Assembly: GCA_948470475.1 (NCBI GenBank)
Contig: OX419336.1
Coordinates: 4,780,984 to 4,844,983, forward strand
Direction of reading: 5' to 3'
Source: Galaxea fascicularis
Taxonomy: Eukaryota; Cnidaria; Anthozoa; Scleractinia; Euphylliidae
DNA: 64,000 nucleotides
Shown here: positions 1 through 11,055 of the stretch, one piece after another
Position numbering within the stretch: the stretch's first letter is position 1
How the letters are laid out: each line of letters opens with the position of its first letter
Program-made: the position numbers and the translations under genes
Notes under the pieces: generated by a model
Told to the model about the DNA's origin: nothing
Database searches by the model: none
What the model saw: the letters and a program-made list of their open reading frames with translations, nothing else

Positions 1-480
1 ACCGATACAGTTAAACGTCAATTATCTGGACTTGTGTCGCGTGTGTGTATTTCAGTACCTCGCTCGAATAACTAGTCAGGCATGCAATGTCACTTGGCAC
101 CAAGAAACTACCTGACGTACAACCGGTCACAAACCAGCTGAATTTGCACTTTGAAAACGCAATTTGCAAGGCGGCAAATACTTTTAGGCTCAAAAGTAAG
201 ACAAACTCGTCGAATGAACAGTTTCGGTTTGTGTTCCACGGATTATTTTCGCTACTAATCAATATTCATGAAAAAATGGGGACCGGAGAGAAAAGTCCGG
301 ATAATCGGGGTCGGAATAATCGACGTTCGACTGTATTGACATATGTTTTGGATGGGTCAGTAATATTAATATTTGCCCTGCCAATGGTACAATCTGATTC
401 ATCATCGTGTGGGACTCACCTCCTGCAATTCTTGAATATTTGAATATTGTGGTCTGAGCAATGATTCCTTTTCTTTACAG

Positions 481-3400
481 ATTGTCCATGCAAAACCCCC
501 AAAGAGCTATATCTGCCTTAGGTCTGCTGGTCACTTGCATGTACACAGGTAGGACACGTGATCCATTTCACTAGAAAAAGGCCTTCATGACACTGTTCGA
601 TAAGGATGTAGTACGCGAATCACGTTGTAACCCTAGTAATGAATGTGTGGTTTATTGGAGGTTATTTAATAGAAGCACCGTAAGATCTTTCTGAAAAGTC
701 ACTCTACCGTTTATGTTTGTGTGTTGCAGGTAAGATTGGTGACAGACCAAGTGGCATCTACCCTCAACCCGACACTGTTGAGTTTCCAACAGAAGACAGG
801 CTACTCATCGCCATGGAGCGCGTTACTGTTCTGTTTGACAGGTGAAGTGTGACTAACAGAATCTAATCAAAAATTGATGCTTTTTACGTTGCTCCACTCA
901 AATACACTTTGTGCTGTTTTGTTGTCCCTCTCCTCTCCTCTCCTCTCCTGTCCTGTCCTCTCCCCTCCCTTCCCTTCCCTTCCCCTCCCCTCTTCTCCTT
1001 TCCTCTCCTCGCCAAGTATCCAAGAGTTGAACTAAGCTCCACTTCTGATCATCTTTTGCAAGATAATTTGTAAGGTTACTTTTCTCCTTTAATGCGGTCT
1101 CTGTTTTGTGCAGGATACGTAAAGGCGTCCCCTCTGAGGCGAGAGTGATAGCGAGAGTTTTACCTCCTTTGTTGCTTGATTTCTTCCCCGCTCAAGAAAT
1201 CATGAACAAAGTGATTGGAGAGTTTCTTTCAAGCCAACAGCCTCACCCTGAACTCATGGCACAAGTTCTGTTTGAGGTATGTAAGTGCTGGGACGTGATG
1301 AAATATGTCATATGAACACAAAAAATAAAAAGATGCAAAGAAACGAACAACCACTTCAGAATGAAAGTGGTTCGAAATACACCCAGCATTACAGTGAAAC
1401 TTCGAGATTTCTTTCAGATTTAAAAGTTAGAGCAACTTTATTCTTCTGGCCCCGGTTGTTCAAAGGCTGGATAGCGCTATCTACCGGATAAATATCTATA
1501 TAGTGGATAGTGCAATTAGCTTTCCCAATACTTATCCGCTGGATAGCAATGTATCCGGTGGATAGCACTATTCAACGTTTAAACAATCGGGCCCTGATTT
1601 ATATTAGACACTGCCTTTCAGAAAGTGGTGCCCAATGGGCCCTTTTCAGCTTGTCAGTCACTTAGTACAAATACGCCATGCTGGACCGCAAGCAACGCAC
1701 AGGGATAAGAGAAACGAAGAAGATTACCATTTTAATGATGTAAGGTCTCTGGCTGTTTTATACCAATGCGTTGCTTGCGTTTTTTACTACGTGACTGACC
1801 TGCTGAAAAGGGTTCATTGTTTCAGTGAAGTGTTTCAAAAAGTTGTCTTACACTTTTACATAAAAGGACCGCAAGAAAGTATTGCTGAAATTTTCATTAG
1901 CATGGTTACACTTGTACGTAGTTCAGACACAAAGTTAGTCGTAGTACAACGCTATCTGCATCCGGTACTAGAGGAGACGAGATAGAAGGAGAGAGAATAA
2001 GATGATGTGTGGGCAAGTCTCCACAACAACTGTTTCAAGATGATGGTTAATTCTTTTAGGTGTTCGAAGGTCTCCACACTCAAGGACAGCAAGCAGAAGT
2101 GAGAGACTGGGTTCTACTATCACTTGGAAGCTTCATTCAGCGGTTTGTTGATTCAGTTGTTGTACTTGACTTTGAGCAGAGTGTTGAGGATAAAACTAGC
2201 TTGTCACTAGGCTCCTTTTCAGGATATTTGGCGCCACAACCACACGGGAAAAAAAATTGGGCCTCTGCTCGCGGATCTTTTCTCCCCAAGTCGATCCCTG
2301 CCTTACTCAGGATCCTTTATTAAGACTAGAGTACTTCACAAAACTGCGTCGAATGACAAGATGTAAAGTTAAGTTTGTTTTAACTGTGCTCCTGCCGCCC
2401 TTTGCTCAAACTCAACGAGACGCGATGGACTCGATATGTATTTCAGAATAGTTTCTTTCACAAACGCGCCCTGTAAACGTTTGAACCCATATTAAATAAT
2501 AATTCGGCAAATAACGAGGCGATTGGATAATCTCTTTGATTATTACTCAATACTAAGAGAAGTTGTTTTGGTGCTGAACTAATTTTTGGGTATTTTCAGG
2601 AAACGAACCCTGTATAATTAATCATTTCCTTTCCGTCGCAGAACACCGCTGTCAATGGCTGTATGGAGTCTTACTTGTTTCTTCGTCAGCGCTTCAAGCA
2701 ACAAATGGATTCGTTCTCTGTATCCGAACAGATCCTCTTTTCGTTCAGTTTCTTCTTACTTTTTTTATGTTGATTTGTCGTGTATCAGGAATTCTGGGAC
2801 CAAACTGTTTCAATACGGTGTTACTTGCTCTTCTCCAGGTGATGCAATTTGTTACTTGGTCATTTTTGCTATATGTGGCATTGATGGTGGGTGTGTGCTT
2901 TACCCACTACATTATCCCTTCTACTTGAAAGTTTTATGTACATGTTGGCTGGTACTTAATAGGGACCTGAAGATGTGAGTACCAGTGTGACCTTTTAGAT
3001 AATCACTTGTGACACCTGTCTCGTTTCCACAATCTCCTTATCTGTTGTTAAGCAATGTAGTCCAGGGACGGTGTGAGGAGATCGTTAGTTTAAAATTTGA
3101 AAGTCGTACTCTTCCTTGATCTCCCACTCGAATTTGGGGGCCGTTTCTCGAAGCTCCCGGTAATTACCGGGCCCGTTAAGCAGTTTTGTTTTCCATTCCA
3201 GATGGAAGTTTAAACTGTTTTGAAAATTATACAGTTAAGTTATCAGCTAAAGAAACAAAATGGACTTCATTAGAGGTTAAAACACACCCTACTTTTATTG
3301 AGATTTTGAGTTCAAAATATGGTTTGTGGGCCCGTTAAGTTACCGGGACTTTCGAGAAACAGGCCCTGGTCCTAGCACTGGGATAGCTTGATGACGATTA

Positions 3401-4233
3401 AAGACTTAAGTTTGATTCTTAACTGAGTGTCAGCTTTTCACATATCGTTAGGAGAATGGGAAAACTTGAAAGCTTGGATGTTAAACTATTTTGTGCGGCA
3501 GGCATGGATTTCTACAGAACTCAGGTAAGACGAGTTACCTGTGTCTTTTAGTGTAGGACTAGAGTGAAAAAATAATCGTTCTACTCGATTCATTATGTTG
3601 CGTTGTTTCCCCAAGCGCCGTTCTTGAAATCCTCACTCTCACACATTTAAAATTGTTACGCAATAATGCAGAAATTCTCGTTTTTACAAAAGTGACATTT
3701 AAAGATGTGGGTTACAAGAACTGCGGAGAACGGGAACTTGACGTCACCCCTCACGTTATCTTCAAGTGATTCCTCAGTAGTTCCCAGGGCTCTTTTGACG
3801 TAATCCGGTGAAACTGGCATCAATTACTAACCACACGTGATGAACGAGGTTGTCATCCTTTTCAAAAGAAAACGGCTATTGGCTCTTTTTTTGTCACCCT
3901 TTATATACGTCATTTAACTTCTGCCCCCCCCCCCCCCTTCCCTCCCTTTCCAAAACAAGATGGACACACCATTGTTTTCAGATGTTCTTAGAGATGCAGT
4001 CTTATTACTAGAGAGTGAAAGCACCAGCTTGTGCTTTTATTCCTTCAGATAAACGGACTCGAGCCATGTAGTTACGAACACATCAACACACCCAAGTGTG
4101 ATTAGTCATGTTATTTTGTCCACAGTATCTTGACTCTACCCACAAAGAGACTCTTATATCCACGTTCAGAAACGTCGCGGAAACGAGTGCGCCTTATAAA
4201 GAGCTCTTACAGTGCTGTCTATCCGAGAAATAA
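481..4233 (+). CDS. HTT: Huntingtin, last seven exons (block A)
   Basis: These are the C-terminal exons of huntingtin, the large HEAT-repeat scaffold protein that works with HAP40 in vesicle transport and autophagy. Exons with matching phases: 481-548, 730-841, 1114-1276, 2060-2142, 2642-2719, 3452-3524 and 4126-4233, the last with stop TAA. All have AG/GT boundaries. The protein follows the human C-terminus closely, for example [57 protein letters not shown] and [14 protein letters not shown]. The donor of the fifth exon (2719) is the least certain and implies a gap of about six residues against human. Earlier exons lie left of the window. Every exon is open, so this copy could be functional. 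Confidence 0.93.
920..1016. repeat. CT-rich microsatellite in huntingtin intron
   Basis: A (CTCTC) and (CCCTT) polypyrimidine tract in the intron between the second and third visible exons. The matching tract in block B (45111-45281) is much longer. It lies about 100 bases upstream of an exon but is too distant to be the splice polypyrimidine tract itself. Confidence 0.85.
1448..1594. mobile_element. MITE, GGCCCCGGTTGTT family
   Basis: A short palindromic element inside a huntingtin intron. It begins GGCCCCGGTTGTTCAAAGGC and ends with the inverted counterpart, and contains repeated GGATAG/CTATCC and CCGGATAAAT motifs. Two other copies are in the window (34971-35117 and 45719-45873). The insertion is shared by both blocks, so it predates the duplication. 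No coding capacity. Confidence 0.8.
3137..3367. mobile_element. MITE with GGGCC-TGTTTCTCGAA ends
   Basis: About 230 bases present in block A and absent from block B, where the flanks join directly (about 48424). The left end reads GGGGGCCGTTTCTCGAAG; the right end read backwards is GGGCCTGTTTCTCGAAAG. Both inner ends carry CCCGGTAA. It is a non-autonomous DNA transposon in a huntingtin intron; superfamily not settled because no clean target duplication is visible. Confidence 0.75.
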
Positions 4234-4237
4234 CTGC

Positions 4238-4301
4238 AATAAAATCAAAATTTTCGGAGCTGAAGAAAAGGAAACGGAAAACGGACGACAATCGCAATAA
4301 A
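4238..4301 (+). promoter_or_regulatory. Huntingtin polyadenylation signals
   Basis: Two AATAAA hexamers follow the huntingtin stop codon: 4238-4243, only five bases after TAA, and 4296-4301. The second is the likelier working signal given the spacing. The same arrangement is conserved after the block B stop at 49269-49271. Confidence 0.6.
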
Positions 4302-4449
4302 AGCTGCAAATGTTCCGGTCAGAAAATTGACGGTTGAAAATTCTTACACATCTTCCACTACGCAACTGATTGTTTCTTAGTGGCTGGTCTGTATCTTGGA
4401 TTTCAACTACCAGCTAACAGTAGGGTTCGTGCTGCTCCTAGATGAAGTC

Positions 4450-6651
4450 CTTAAATAGCCTCGGAATTTAGTTTTTGATTTCAAGGGCGCTTGAAAAGCC
4501 CTTGAAAAGAGGAATTTCTGCCGAAACCGCTTAAAAATAATGAAAACTCCTTGATTTTATGTACACAAGCCAGTACGGACTCTGTTAATCAGGGGTATAG
4601 CAATTACGGTCATGCTAGGACCGAACGTGAACTAGTTAGATTATATATTAATTGTGCAAACGCTACTTGCAACTAGTTTTCCATCGAGAGTAAAGTTGAA
4701 AACATCGTTAGCAAGTACAGAGGTTCAATGAAGTAGTAAATTTAATTGGAAATAAAGGATGAATATTTTGTTAGGAGATTAAGACATTGCTAAAGATCAC
4801 AAGTGAAACATTGCAATTTAAGGTGTCATTTAAAATTGTTAAAGGAAAGTTTTCCCCTGGACGTACAAATTATTGTTCAAGTTAGCAAACATAGCTGTAA
4901 TCATCTGTTTTCGATTCTTTTTGTTCGCCGCCATTTTGGGTTTTATGACGTCATACGATAGCCTTCCATCCCTGGAAGTAGTAGTAGAAGTCTAAAATGG
5001 CGGCGTGTGGAAATTTAACAGGCGATTAAGCGATCGTCAAATGTCGTTTCCTGCATTTGAATTGTTAATTTTTCTTTTTGCATTCTGTTCAAATTTCAAT
5101 TATTTCTGTTTTCAACCATTTAATATTAGTTTATTGCTAACGCGAAGGTCTCCTTTGAAAACAATTTGACCAAACCGGCGGACAACGTGAATTCAGATGG
5201 TGTATATTTTACGATTGTTTGGTGACCAATCCAAGATCTGACATCCATTTTTCGATTAGTCACGTGTTTACATAACCACGTAATGCAAGTATTTCGTTGT
5301 GCGCCAACATCAAAGATGTTGATTTCGCCTGGTTGCGTGAAAACACGCAATTGAATATGAGACGAGCCGTATAACATATTTGGCCAGATATTGATTTATC
5401 TTTACTCGATTCTCGCTTTGACCAGCTTTTAATAGTGAAGGCGCGGTTGGAGCCAAATATTTACAACTCAGCACTTTGTTAGCCTGCAAGGGCAGACGTA
5501 TTTCCGGTCGGGCGGAGAGAAGCGACAACCGGAAAGACGTCTGCCCTCGCCTTAAATAGCCTCGGAATTTAGTTTTTGATTTCAAGGGCGCTTGAAAAGC
5601 CCTTGAAAAGAGGAATTTCTGCCGAAACCGCTTAAAAATAATGAAAACTCCTTGATTTTATGTACACAAGCCAGTACGGACTCTGTTAATCAGGGGTATA
5701 GCAATTACGGTCATGCTAGGACCGAACGTGAACTAGTTAGATTATATATTAATTGTGCAAACGCTACTTGCAACTAGTTTTCCATCGAGAGTAAAGTTGA
5801 AAACATCGTTAGCAAGTACAGAGGTTCAATGAAGTAGTAAATTTAATTGGAAATAAAGGATGAATATTTTGTTAGGAGATTAAGACATTGCTAAAGATCA
5901 CAAGTGAAACATTGCAATTTAAGGTGTCATTTAAAATTGTTAAAGGAAAGTTTTCCCCTGGACGTACAAATTATTGTTCAAGTTAGCAAACATAGCTGTA
6001 ATCATCTGTTTTCGATTCTTTTTGTTCGCCGCCATTTTGGGTTTTATGACGTCATACGATAGCCTTCCATCCCTGGAAGTAGTAGTAGAAGTCTAAAATG
6101 GCGGCGTGTGGAAATTTAACAGGCGATTAAGCGATCGTCAAATGTCGTTTCCTGCATTTGAATTGTTAATTTTTCTTTTTGCATTCTGTTCAAATTTCAA
6201 TTATTTCTGTTTTCAACCATTTAATATTAGTTTATTGCTAACGCGAAGGTCTCCTTTGAAAACAATTTGACCAAACCGGCGGACAACGTGAATTCAGATG
6301 GTGTATATTTTACGATTGTTTGGTGACCAATCCAAGATCTGACATCCATTTTTCGATTAGTCACGTGTTTACATAACCACGTAATGCAAGTATTTCGTTG
6401 TGCGCCAACATCAAAGATGTTGATTTCGCCTGGTTGCGTGAAAACACGCAATTGAATATGAGACGAGCCGTATAACATATTTGGCCAGATATTGATTTAT
6501 CTTTACTCGATTCTCGCTTTGACCAGCTTTTAATAGTGAAGGCGCGGTTGGAGCCAAATATTTACAACTCAGCACTTTGTTAGCCTGCAAGGGCAGACGT
6601 ATTTCCGGTCGGGCGGAGAGAAGCGACAACCGGAAAGACGTCTGCCCTCGC
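4450..6651 (+). repeat. Tandem duplication, two 1101-bp units
   Basis: Unit 1 (4450-5550) and unit 2 (5551-6651) look identical at every point compared. Block B has only one unit (49491-50750). The junction at 5550/5551 falls inside the right terminal repeat of a short inverted-repeat element, so unit 1 ends in a truncated element and unit 2 in a complete one. No coding sequence is recognised; the two identical 83-codon frames on the minus strand appear fortuitous. The region is the spacer between the 3' ends of huntingtin and the CTLD/PAN gene. Very recent, or an assembly artefact. Confidence 0.93.
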
Positions 6652-6657
6652 AGGCTA
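6581..6657. mobile_element. 77-bp inverted-repeat MITE
   Basis: Begins TAGCCTGCAAGGGCAGACGT and ends with a 19/20 inverted match of it, almost a single hairpin. Flanked by GCACTTTGT on the left and TCACTTTGT on the right, an 8-9 bp target duplication. Block B has the empty site with one TCACTTTGT (about 50748). A truncated copy sits at 5480-5550. The duplication length suggests a hAT- or Mutator-type source. Confidence 0.85.
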
Positions 6658-7296
6658 TCACTTTGTAAATAGTTTTATATTCCTGTTTCTCTGTTCTCTT
6701 TGGGGTGGGGTGGGGTCGTATTGCCACGTGCTTACGGCAATCTGTTGAGCTGAATGCGTTTATGTATGCAGTACTTTGTGTAACTAGGAAACGAAAATAA
6801 AGAAAAATTGAAATCGTGATAATACAGTTAAAGAGTTTACTGTGACGAAGATTCAAAACGAGTTGCACGCGGTTGGTCATGGGAAAACGACGTTGCTATC
6901 CATGAGACCTCGTGCGCCTTATTTTACTCTCGCTTCCAATCTTTTCCTTCCTCGGAAAAATAACTGATACTAAGTACAAGGCTGGCCGATCAAAGATGAA
7001 AGCGCTAGTTTCACGTCTTCTTCTTAAGCTCATTTGAACCTACCAAATAAAAAGTTTACGAGCAAAACTGCAAGAAATAACAATTTCACGCTGGCAAAAC
7101 TGCTGGCTGACAAAAAACGGATACTTAACACGGAGTGCTCCTGCAAGTCTTATATTTTAGGTTGGAAGTGTAGTCTCGCACTATCCTTATTTTTGGTGGA
7201 AACTGCGTGTTCGTTGAGTGTTTGATTGCTGCGGGGATCTTGGTTTGTGGACATCATAACTGTGTTTGATTGAACAGTATTCCTCTTATCTTCACG

Positions 7297-8670
7297 CTAA
7301 ACGGTCGCGTGATAGTCAAAGTCGTTGCTGTTCATTAGATCGCCAGGAAAGCACGCTTCATTGGCATCGTTTAATTCGCATAATCCTGCAGATTGTAAAT
7401 CCAGCCATCTGTAGTTCACTGACGAACAGTTGCCATGGCGCTGACACCATAGCAAACATTCCAGGTCACTCGAAACAGTCACGTAAGTGATCAGGTGATT
7501 GATCAACCGTTTTCTTGCTGTCGTCTTAAAATATCGGCCATGAAGCCCAGCTGTTTTGGGGAGAGGTATTCATCAATTAGACACCTGCCTTTTTTTTTCG
7601 CTCGCGGCGTTAACGTGCTCCTGGGGATTCACGTAATTTCGAGGTGAATGAAAGGGAGAAATGGTAACCAAAACGGGGGCGAGGGGGGCAATGAAACCGT
7701 TTATTTTCGTGCTGTAGAATTACTAGTTCTAAGCTAGAAATTTATGCTATCATGGCTTAATTCATGTATCACTTTAAACTTTTTTTTCTAATACGTTAAA
7801 TTCTGGTACTAAATTGTTAATAGCAAATGGTATTGGTTGATTCCAGTGCCGAATAATCTCAGTGAAATATGAATTACATTACAGATTTTGCGAATTTTGA
7901 TTTTATGGTACCACAGATCGGATTTATTTATTAAATTTCGTAGTGTCTGTTTCTTAATTCTCATTTAGGTATAAAATCTGAATCTGCAAACGAAGAGGCG
8001 CGTAAACACCTATAAGAGCCTAAGGAGGAGCTTTTGTTGTTACACCATTTTGCCAATGATAATTGCCAAGTAGATTATGTGTAGATCCAGTCCTTTGTTT
8101 GAACAAACGACCATTTCAGGACGTAATTTGAAATTATAATTTTGACCGTTTGCCCCCACGAAGGACTGGATCTACCCACAATTCACTGGTCATTAATAAA
8201 TAGTATATTATTCATCTTCCTCGTGCTCAGAATTCCCCTAATTGGGGACAGGTAACGGCTAAACATTGTGAAAAACGTTACTTCACCTTTTTTGCAGATG
8301 AATGGCTGCTTAGTAGAGCAAGGCTTGTCGTTCCACATACCGTTATAGTCGCCATAGTCTGTCATCTCGCCACAGTCTTCATTTTCAGAAATAATGGGCT
8401 TTACTATCCAGTTCTCATAAGTGAGATTCTCTCCGTTCGACCAGCGGAACATACTCAAATTACGATCTTTAATTAAACCGATCCACAAGCTTTTATTGAC
8501 GGCCATGTTTTGATAAACAAATTGACTTTCCGCGGCCGAATTGATGTTGACCAAGTTTCCTTGCTTTTCTTGGCAAAACTTTGATGCGTCGTTCCATGTC
8601 TTATTAATGCTGTAAAATCGATAACAAGATCCACTGTGGTGAAGCCAGTCAGATGGACAGTAAAGCAAAC
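7297..8670 (-). CDS. C-type lectin / PAN-domain protein (block A)
   Basis: Two exons of a probably secreted carbohydrate- or protein-binding protein. Exon 8670-8287 (384 bp, phase 1 to 1) encodes one complete CTLD: CPSDW at the start, a WIGL core, WND near the end and six cysteines (long form). The EPN or QPD sugar-selecting triad is not recognisable; KPI stands in that area, so sugar binding is unsure. Exon 7550-7297 (phase 1 to stop TAG) encodes a PAN/apple domain with the core ECLLWCQRHGNCSSVNYR and ends DFDYHATV. Upstream exons, including a signal peptide, were not found; a Penelope insertion lies just upstream. A related PAN exon also ends the neighbouring LamG genes. Confidence 0.82.
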
Positions 8671-8732
8671 CTGTTAATGAAGATGCCAACATGTTTGATT
8701 TACTCTGTCGAACGTTCTAGCATTCGTGACAC

Positions 8733-8770
8733 ATGATGATGATGATGATGATCATCATCATCATCATCAT
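8733..8770. repeat. Perfect GAT/ATC palindrome
   Basis: A run of GAT triplets turns at a central GATC into ATC triplets, giving a 38-base perfect palindrome. It is absent from block B, where AACGTTC joins ATCAAAGAAACG directly (about 52811). It could be an inverted microsatellite formed by replication slippage or foldback. Confidence 0.85.
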
Positions 8771-9124
8771 CAAAGAAACGAAGAATGAATGTTCTGTTTG
8801 TTGTAAAAACACCAATGAAATAACAAACCATCTCCAAAGGCGTGATTTATCATGGCAACGGTGATCGATCTTTTTAGGGGTGAAGATAACATGTTATTTT
8901 CATATCTGAAGATATGATATTTTCGTGCGAAAGAACACCTGGTATTTCATTGGTATTTATATAATAAGATCAGTTAAGACATGGTTTGATGCTACTCTGG
9001 TTTGAAGTTTGATGAATGTAACTTAAAAAGTTACAATTCACGACCCAACGTTTCGACACTCCTGTCTAGTGTCTTCATCAGGGGTGATCTAGTGTTGCAA
9101 AAAGGAGCCTTTTATACGCTTACT

Positions 9125-9838
9125 AATTAACGACCTTTTGTTTTGATGAGGTGTAAATAGGTGTCAGGTAAAAGGCCGCCATCGTCACGGTTTAAAGGAG
9201 CGTGGGCGGAGTTGATGTGCCAAGCTTCCAAACAAAGCCGTTGATGGTACCGCCGGTTAGTGGTGATAATTTTGGAATTATCCCACGCTATTGTATGGTT
9301 GGTTTGGCAAGCATGTTCCGACAAAGCGGAATTTTCCTTTTTGCAAAGAAAAACTGCTTTTTGATGCTCTTTTAAACGCGTGCCAAGCTGACGCTTGGTC
9401 TGTCCGATGTACTCATGATCACAGTCATTGCATGGAATAGAATAAACAGCGTCAGTTCGTTGTTCTTTCAACACAGGATCCTTAGGTTTGGCAAAAATAT
9501 GACTCAACGTCTGAAAAGGTTTTTGTGCAACTTTGACATTGTGGCTAGACAAAACTCTCTTAATGGGTTCTGTAACACCGCGGATGTACGGGATGACGGC
9601 AAAACCTGTAGCCGAAACCTCGTCCCCGGAGGTGTTAGGAGAAGGAGTAACTGGTTTTAAGCAGTTACGAAGGAAAGTGTTTGGGTAGCCATTGACCTTT
9701 AGGACGTCAAAAACATATTTTCGCTCTTTGGCCCTAGAATCACATGAAGATGGCAAACAATCAGCCCTCGTGAGCAAAGTTCTGGTTACGGATTTTTTGT
9801 GGCAGATGGGGTGGTGGGAGTCAAATGCGAGATATTTG
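9125..9838 (-). pseudogene. Penelope endonuclease fragment, inverted arm
   Basis: The minus strand repeats the last 216 codons of the plus-strand Penelope frame, including the GIY-YIG region, with the same protein sequence. It begins at the inversion junction without RT motifs. It forms the left arm of the palindromic element. Confidence 0.9.
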
Positions 9839-10957
9839 TACCAAACCCGTGGAGGATCTTATAGATTTGCTGTCTTTTTGTCTCAACACCACTCAGTTCG
9901 CATACAATGGCACCTACTACCAACAGGTTTTTGGTACGGCTATGGGTTCTCCCGTTTCTGCTGTCATTGCCAACATGGTAATGGAAGATGTGGAACAAAG
10001 GGCTCTGGTTTCCTCACCGATCCAGCCTTTGTTTTGGAAACGATATGTCGACGATGTCATCTCTGCGGTATCCGGAAATGAAGCGGAGCGCCTTCTTTCA
10101 CATTTAAATTCAGTTGAGCCGTCTATCCAGTTCACCATTGAGCGTGAGAATGATAGACGTTTGTCTTTTCTCGATTTAAATGTCTATAGGGCGCACCGGG
10201 GAAATTTAGAGACAAGTGTTTATCGCAAACCCACGCATACCGACAAATATCTCGCATTTGACTCCCACCACCCCATCTGCCACAAAAAATCCGTAACCAG
10301 AACTTTGCTCACGAGGGCTGATTGTTTGCCATCTTCATGTGATTCTAGGGCCAAAGAGCGAAAATATGTTTTTGACGTCCTAAAGGTCAATGGCTACCCA
10401 AACACTTTCCTTCGTAACTGCTTAAAACCAGTTACTCCTTCTCCTAACACCTCCGGGGACGAGGTTTCGGCTACAGGTTTTGCCGTCATCCCGTACATCC
10501 GCGGTGTTACAGAACCCATTAAGAGAGTTTTGTCTAGCCACAATGTCAAAGTTGCACAAAAACCTTTTCAGACGTTGAGTCATATTTTTGCCAAACCTAA
10601 GGATCCTGTGTTGAAAGAACAACGAACTGACGCTGTTTATTCTATTCCATGCAATGACTGTGATCATGAGTACATCGGACAGACCAAGCGTCAGCTTGGC
10701 ACGCGTTTAAAAGAGCATCAAAAAGCAGTTTTTCTTTGCAAAAAGGAAAATTCCGCTTTGTCGGAACATGCTTGCCAAACCAACCATACAATAGCGTGGG
10801 ATAATTCCAAAATTATCACCACTAACCGGCGGTACCATCAACGGCTTTGTTTGGAAGCTTGGCACATCAACTCCGCCCACGCTCCTTTAAACCGTGACGA
10901 TGGCGGCCTTTTACCTGACACCTATTTACACCTCATCAAAACAAAAGGTCGTTAATT
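9839..10957 (+). pseudogene. Penelope RT / GIY-YIG protein, 5'-truncated
   Basis: An open frame ending in TAA, about 370 residues, without a natural start. The RT part contains GTAMGSPVSAVIANMVME and the catalytic RYVDDV; the C-terminal part has the GIY-YIG endonuclease pattern VYSIPCNDC then EYIGQTKRQLGTRLKEH. The order RT then GIY-YIG identifies Penelope-like elements. The N-terminal half of the RT is missing, so the copy cannot move by itself, but the frame is undamaged, indicating a young insertion. Confidence 0.9.
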
Positions 10958-10990
10958 AGTAAGCGTATAAAAGGCTCCTTTTTGCAACAC

Positions 10991-11055
10991 TAGATCACCC
11001 CTGATGAAGACACTAGACAGGAGTGTCGAAACGTTGGGTCGTGAATTGTAACTTT
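10991..11055 (+). ncRNA. Hammerhead-ribozyme-like terminal motif
   Basis: The Penelope end carries CTGATGA (11001-11007), a stem GACACT/AGTGTC closing a short loop, GAAA (11028-11031) and a possible cleavage triplet GTC (11038-11040). This is the hammerhead core order, and hammerheads are known in Penelope terminal repeats. Weak points: one unpaired A before stem II and only patchy pairing for helix I. The inverse copy lies at 9025-9090 on the minus strand. Confidence 0.4.

Noticed and set aside
2760..2960. Hydrophobic continuation of the huntingtin exon at 2642 as coding sequence
   Set aside because: Does not resemble huntingtin; phase continuity with the next exon (3452) requires the donor at 2720.
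5126..6880. Identical 83-codon minus-strand frames in both 1.1-kb units and overlapping longer frames
   Set aside because: They are duplicated only because the DNA is; the block B version is disrupted, there are no domains and codon use is not gene-like.
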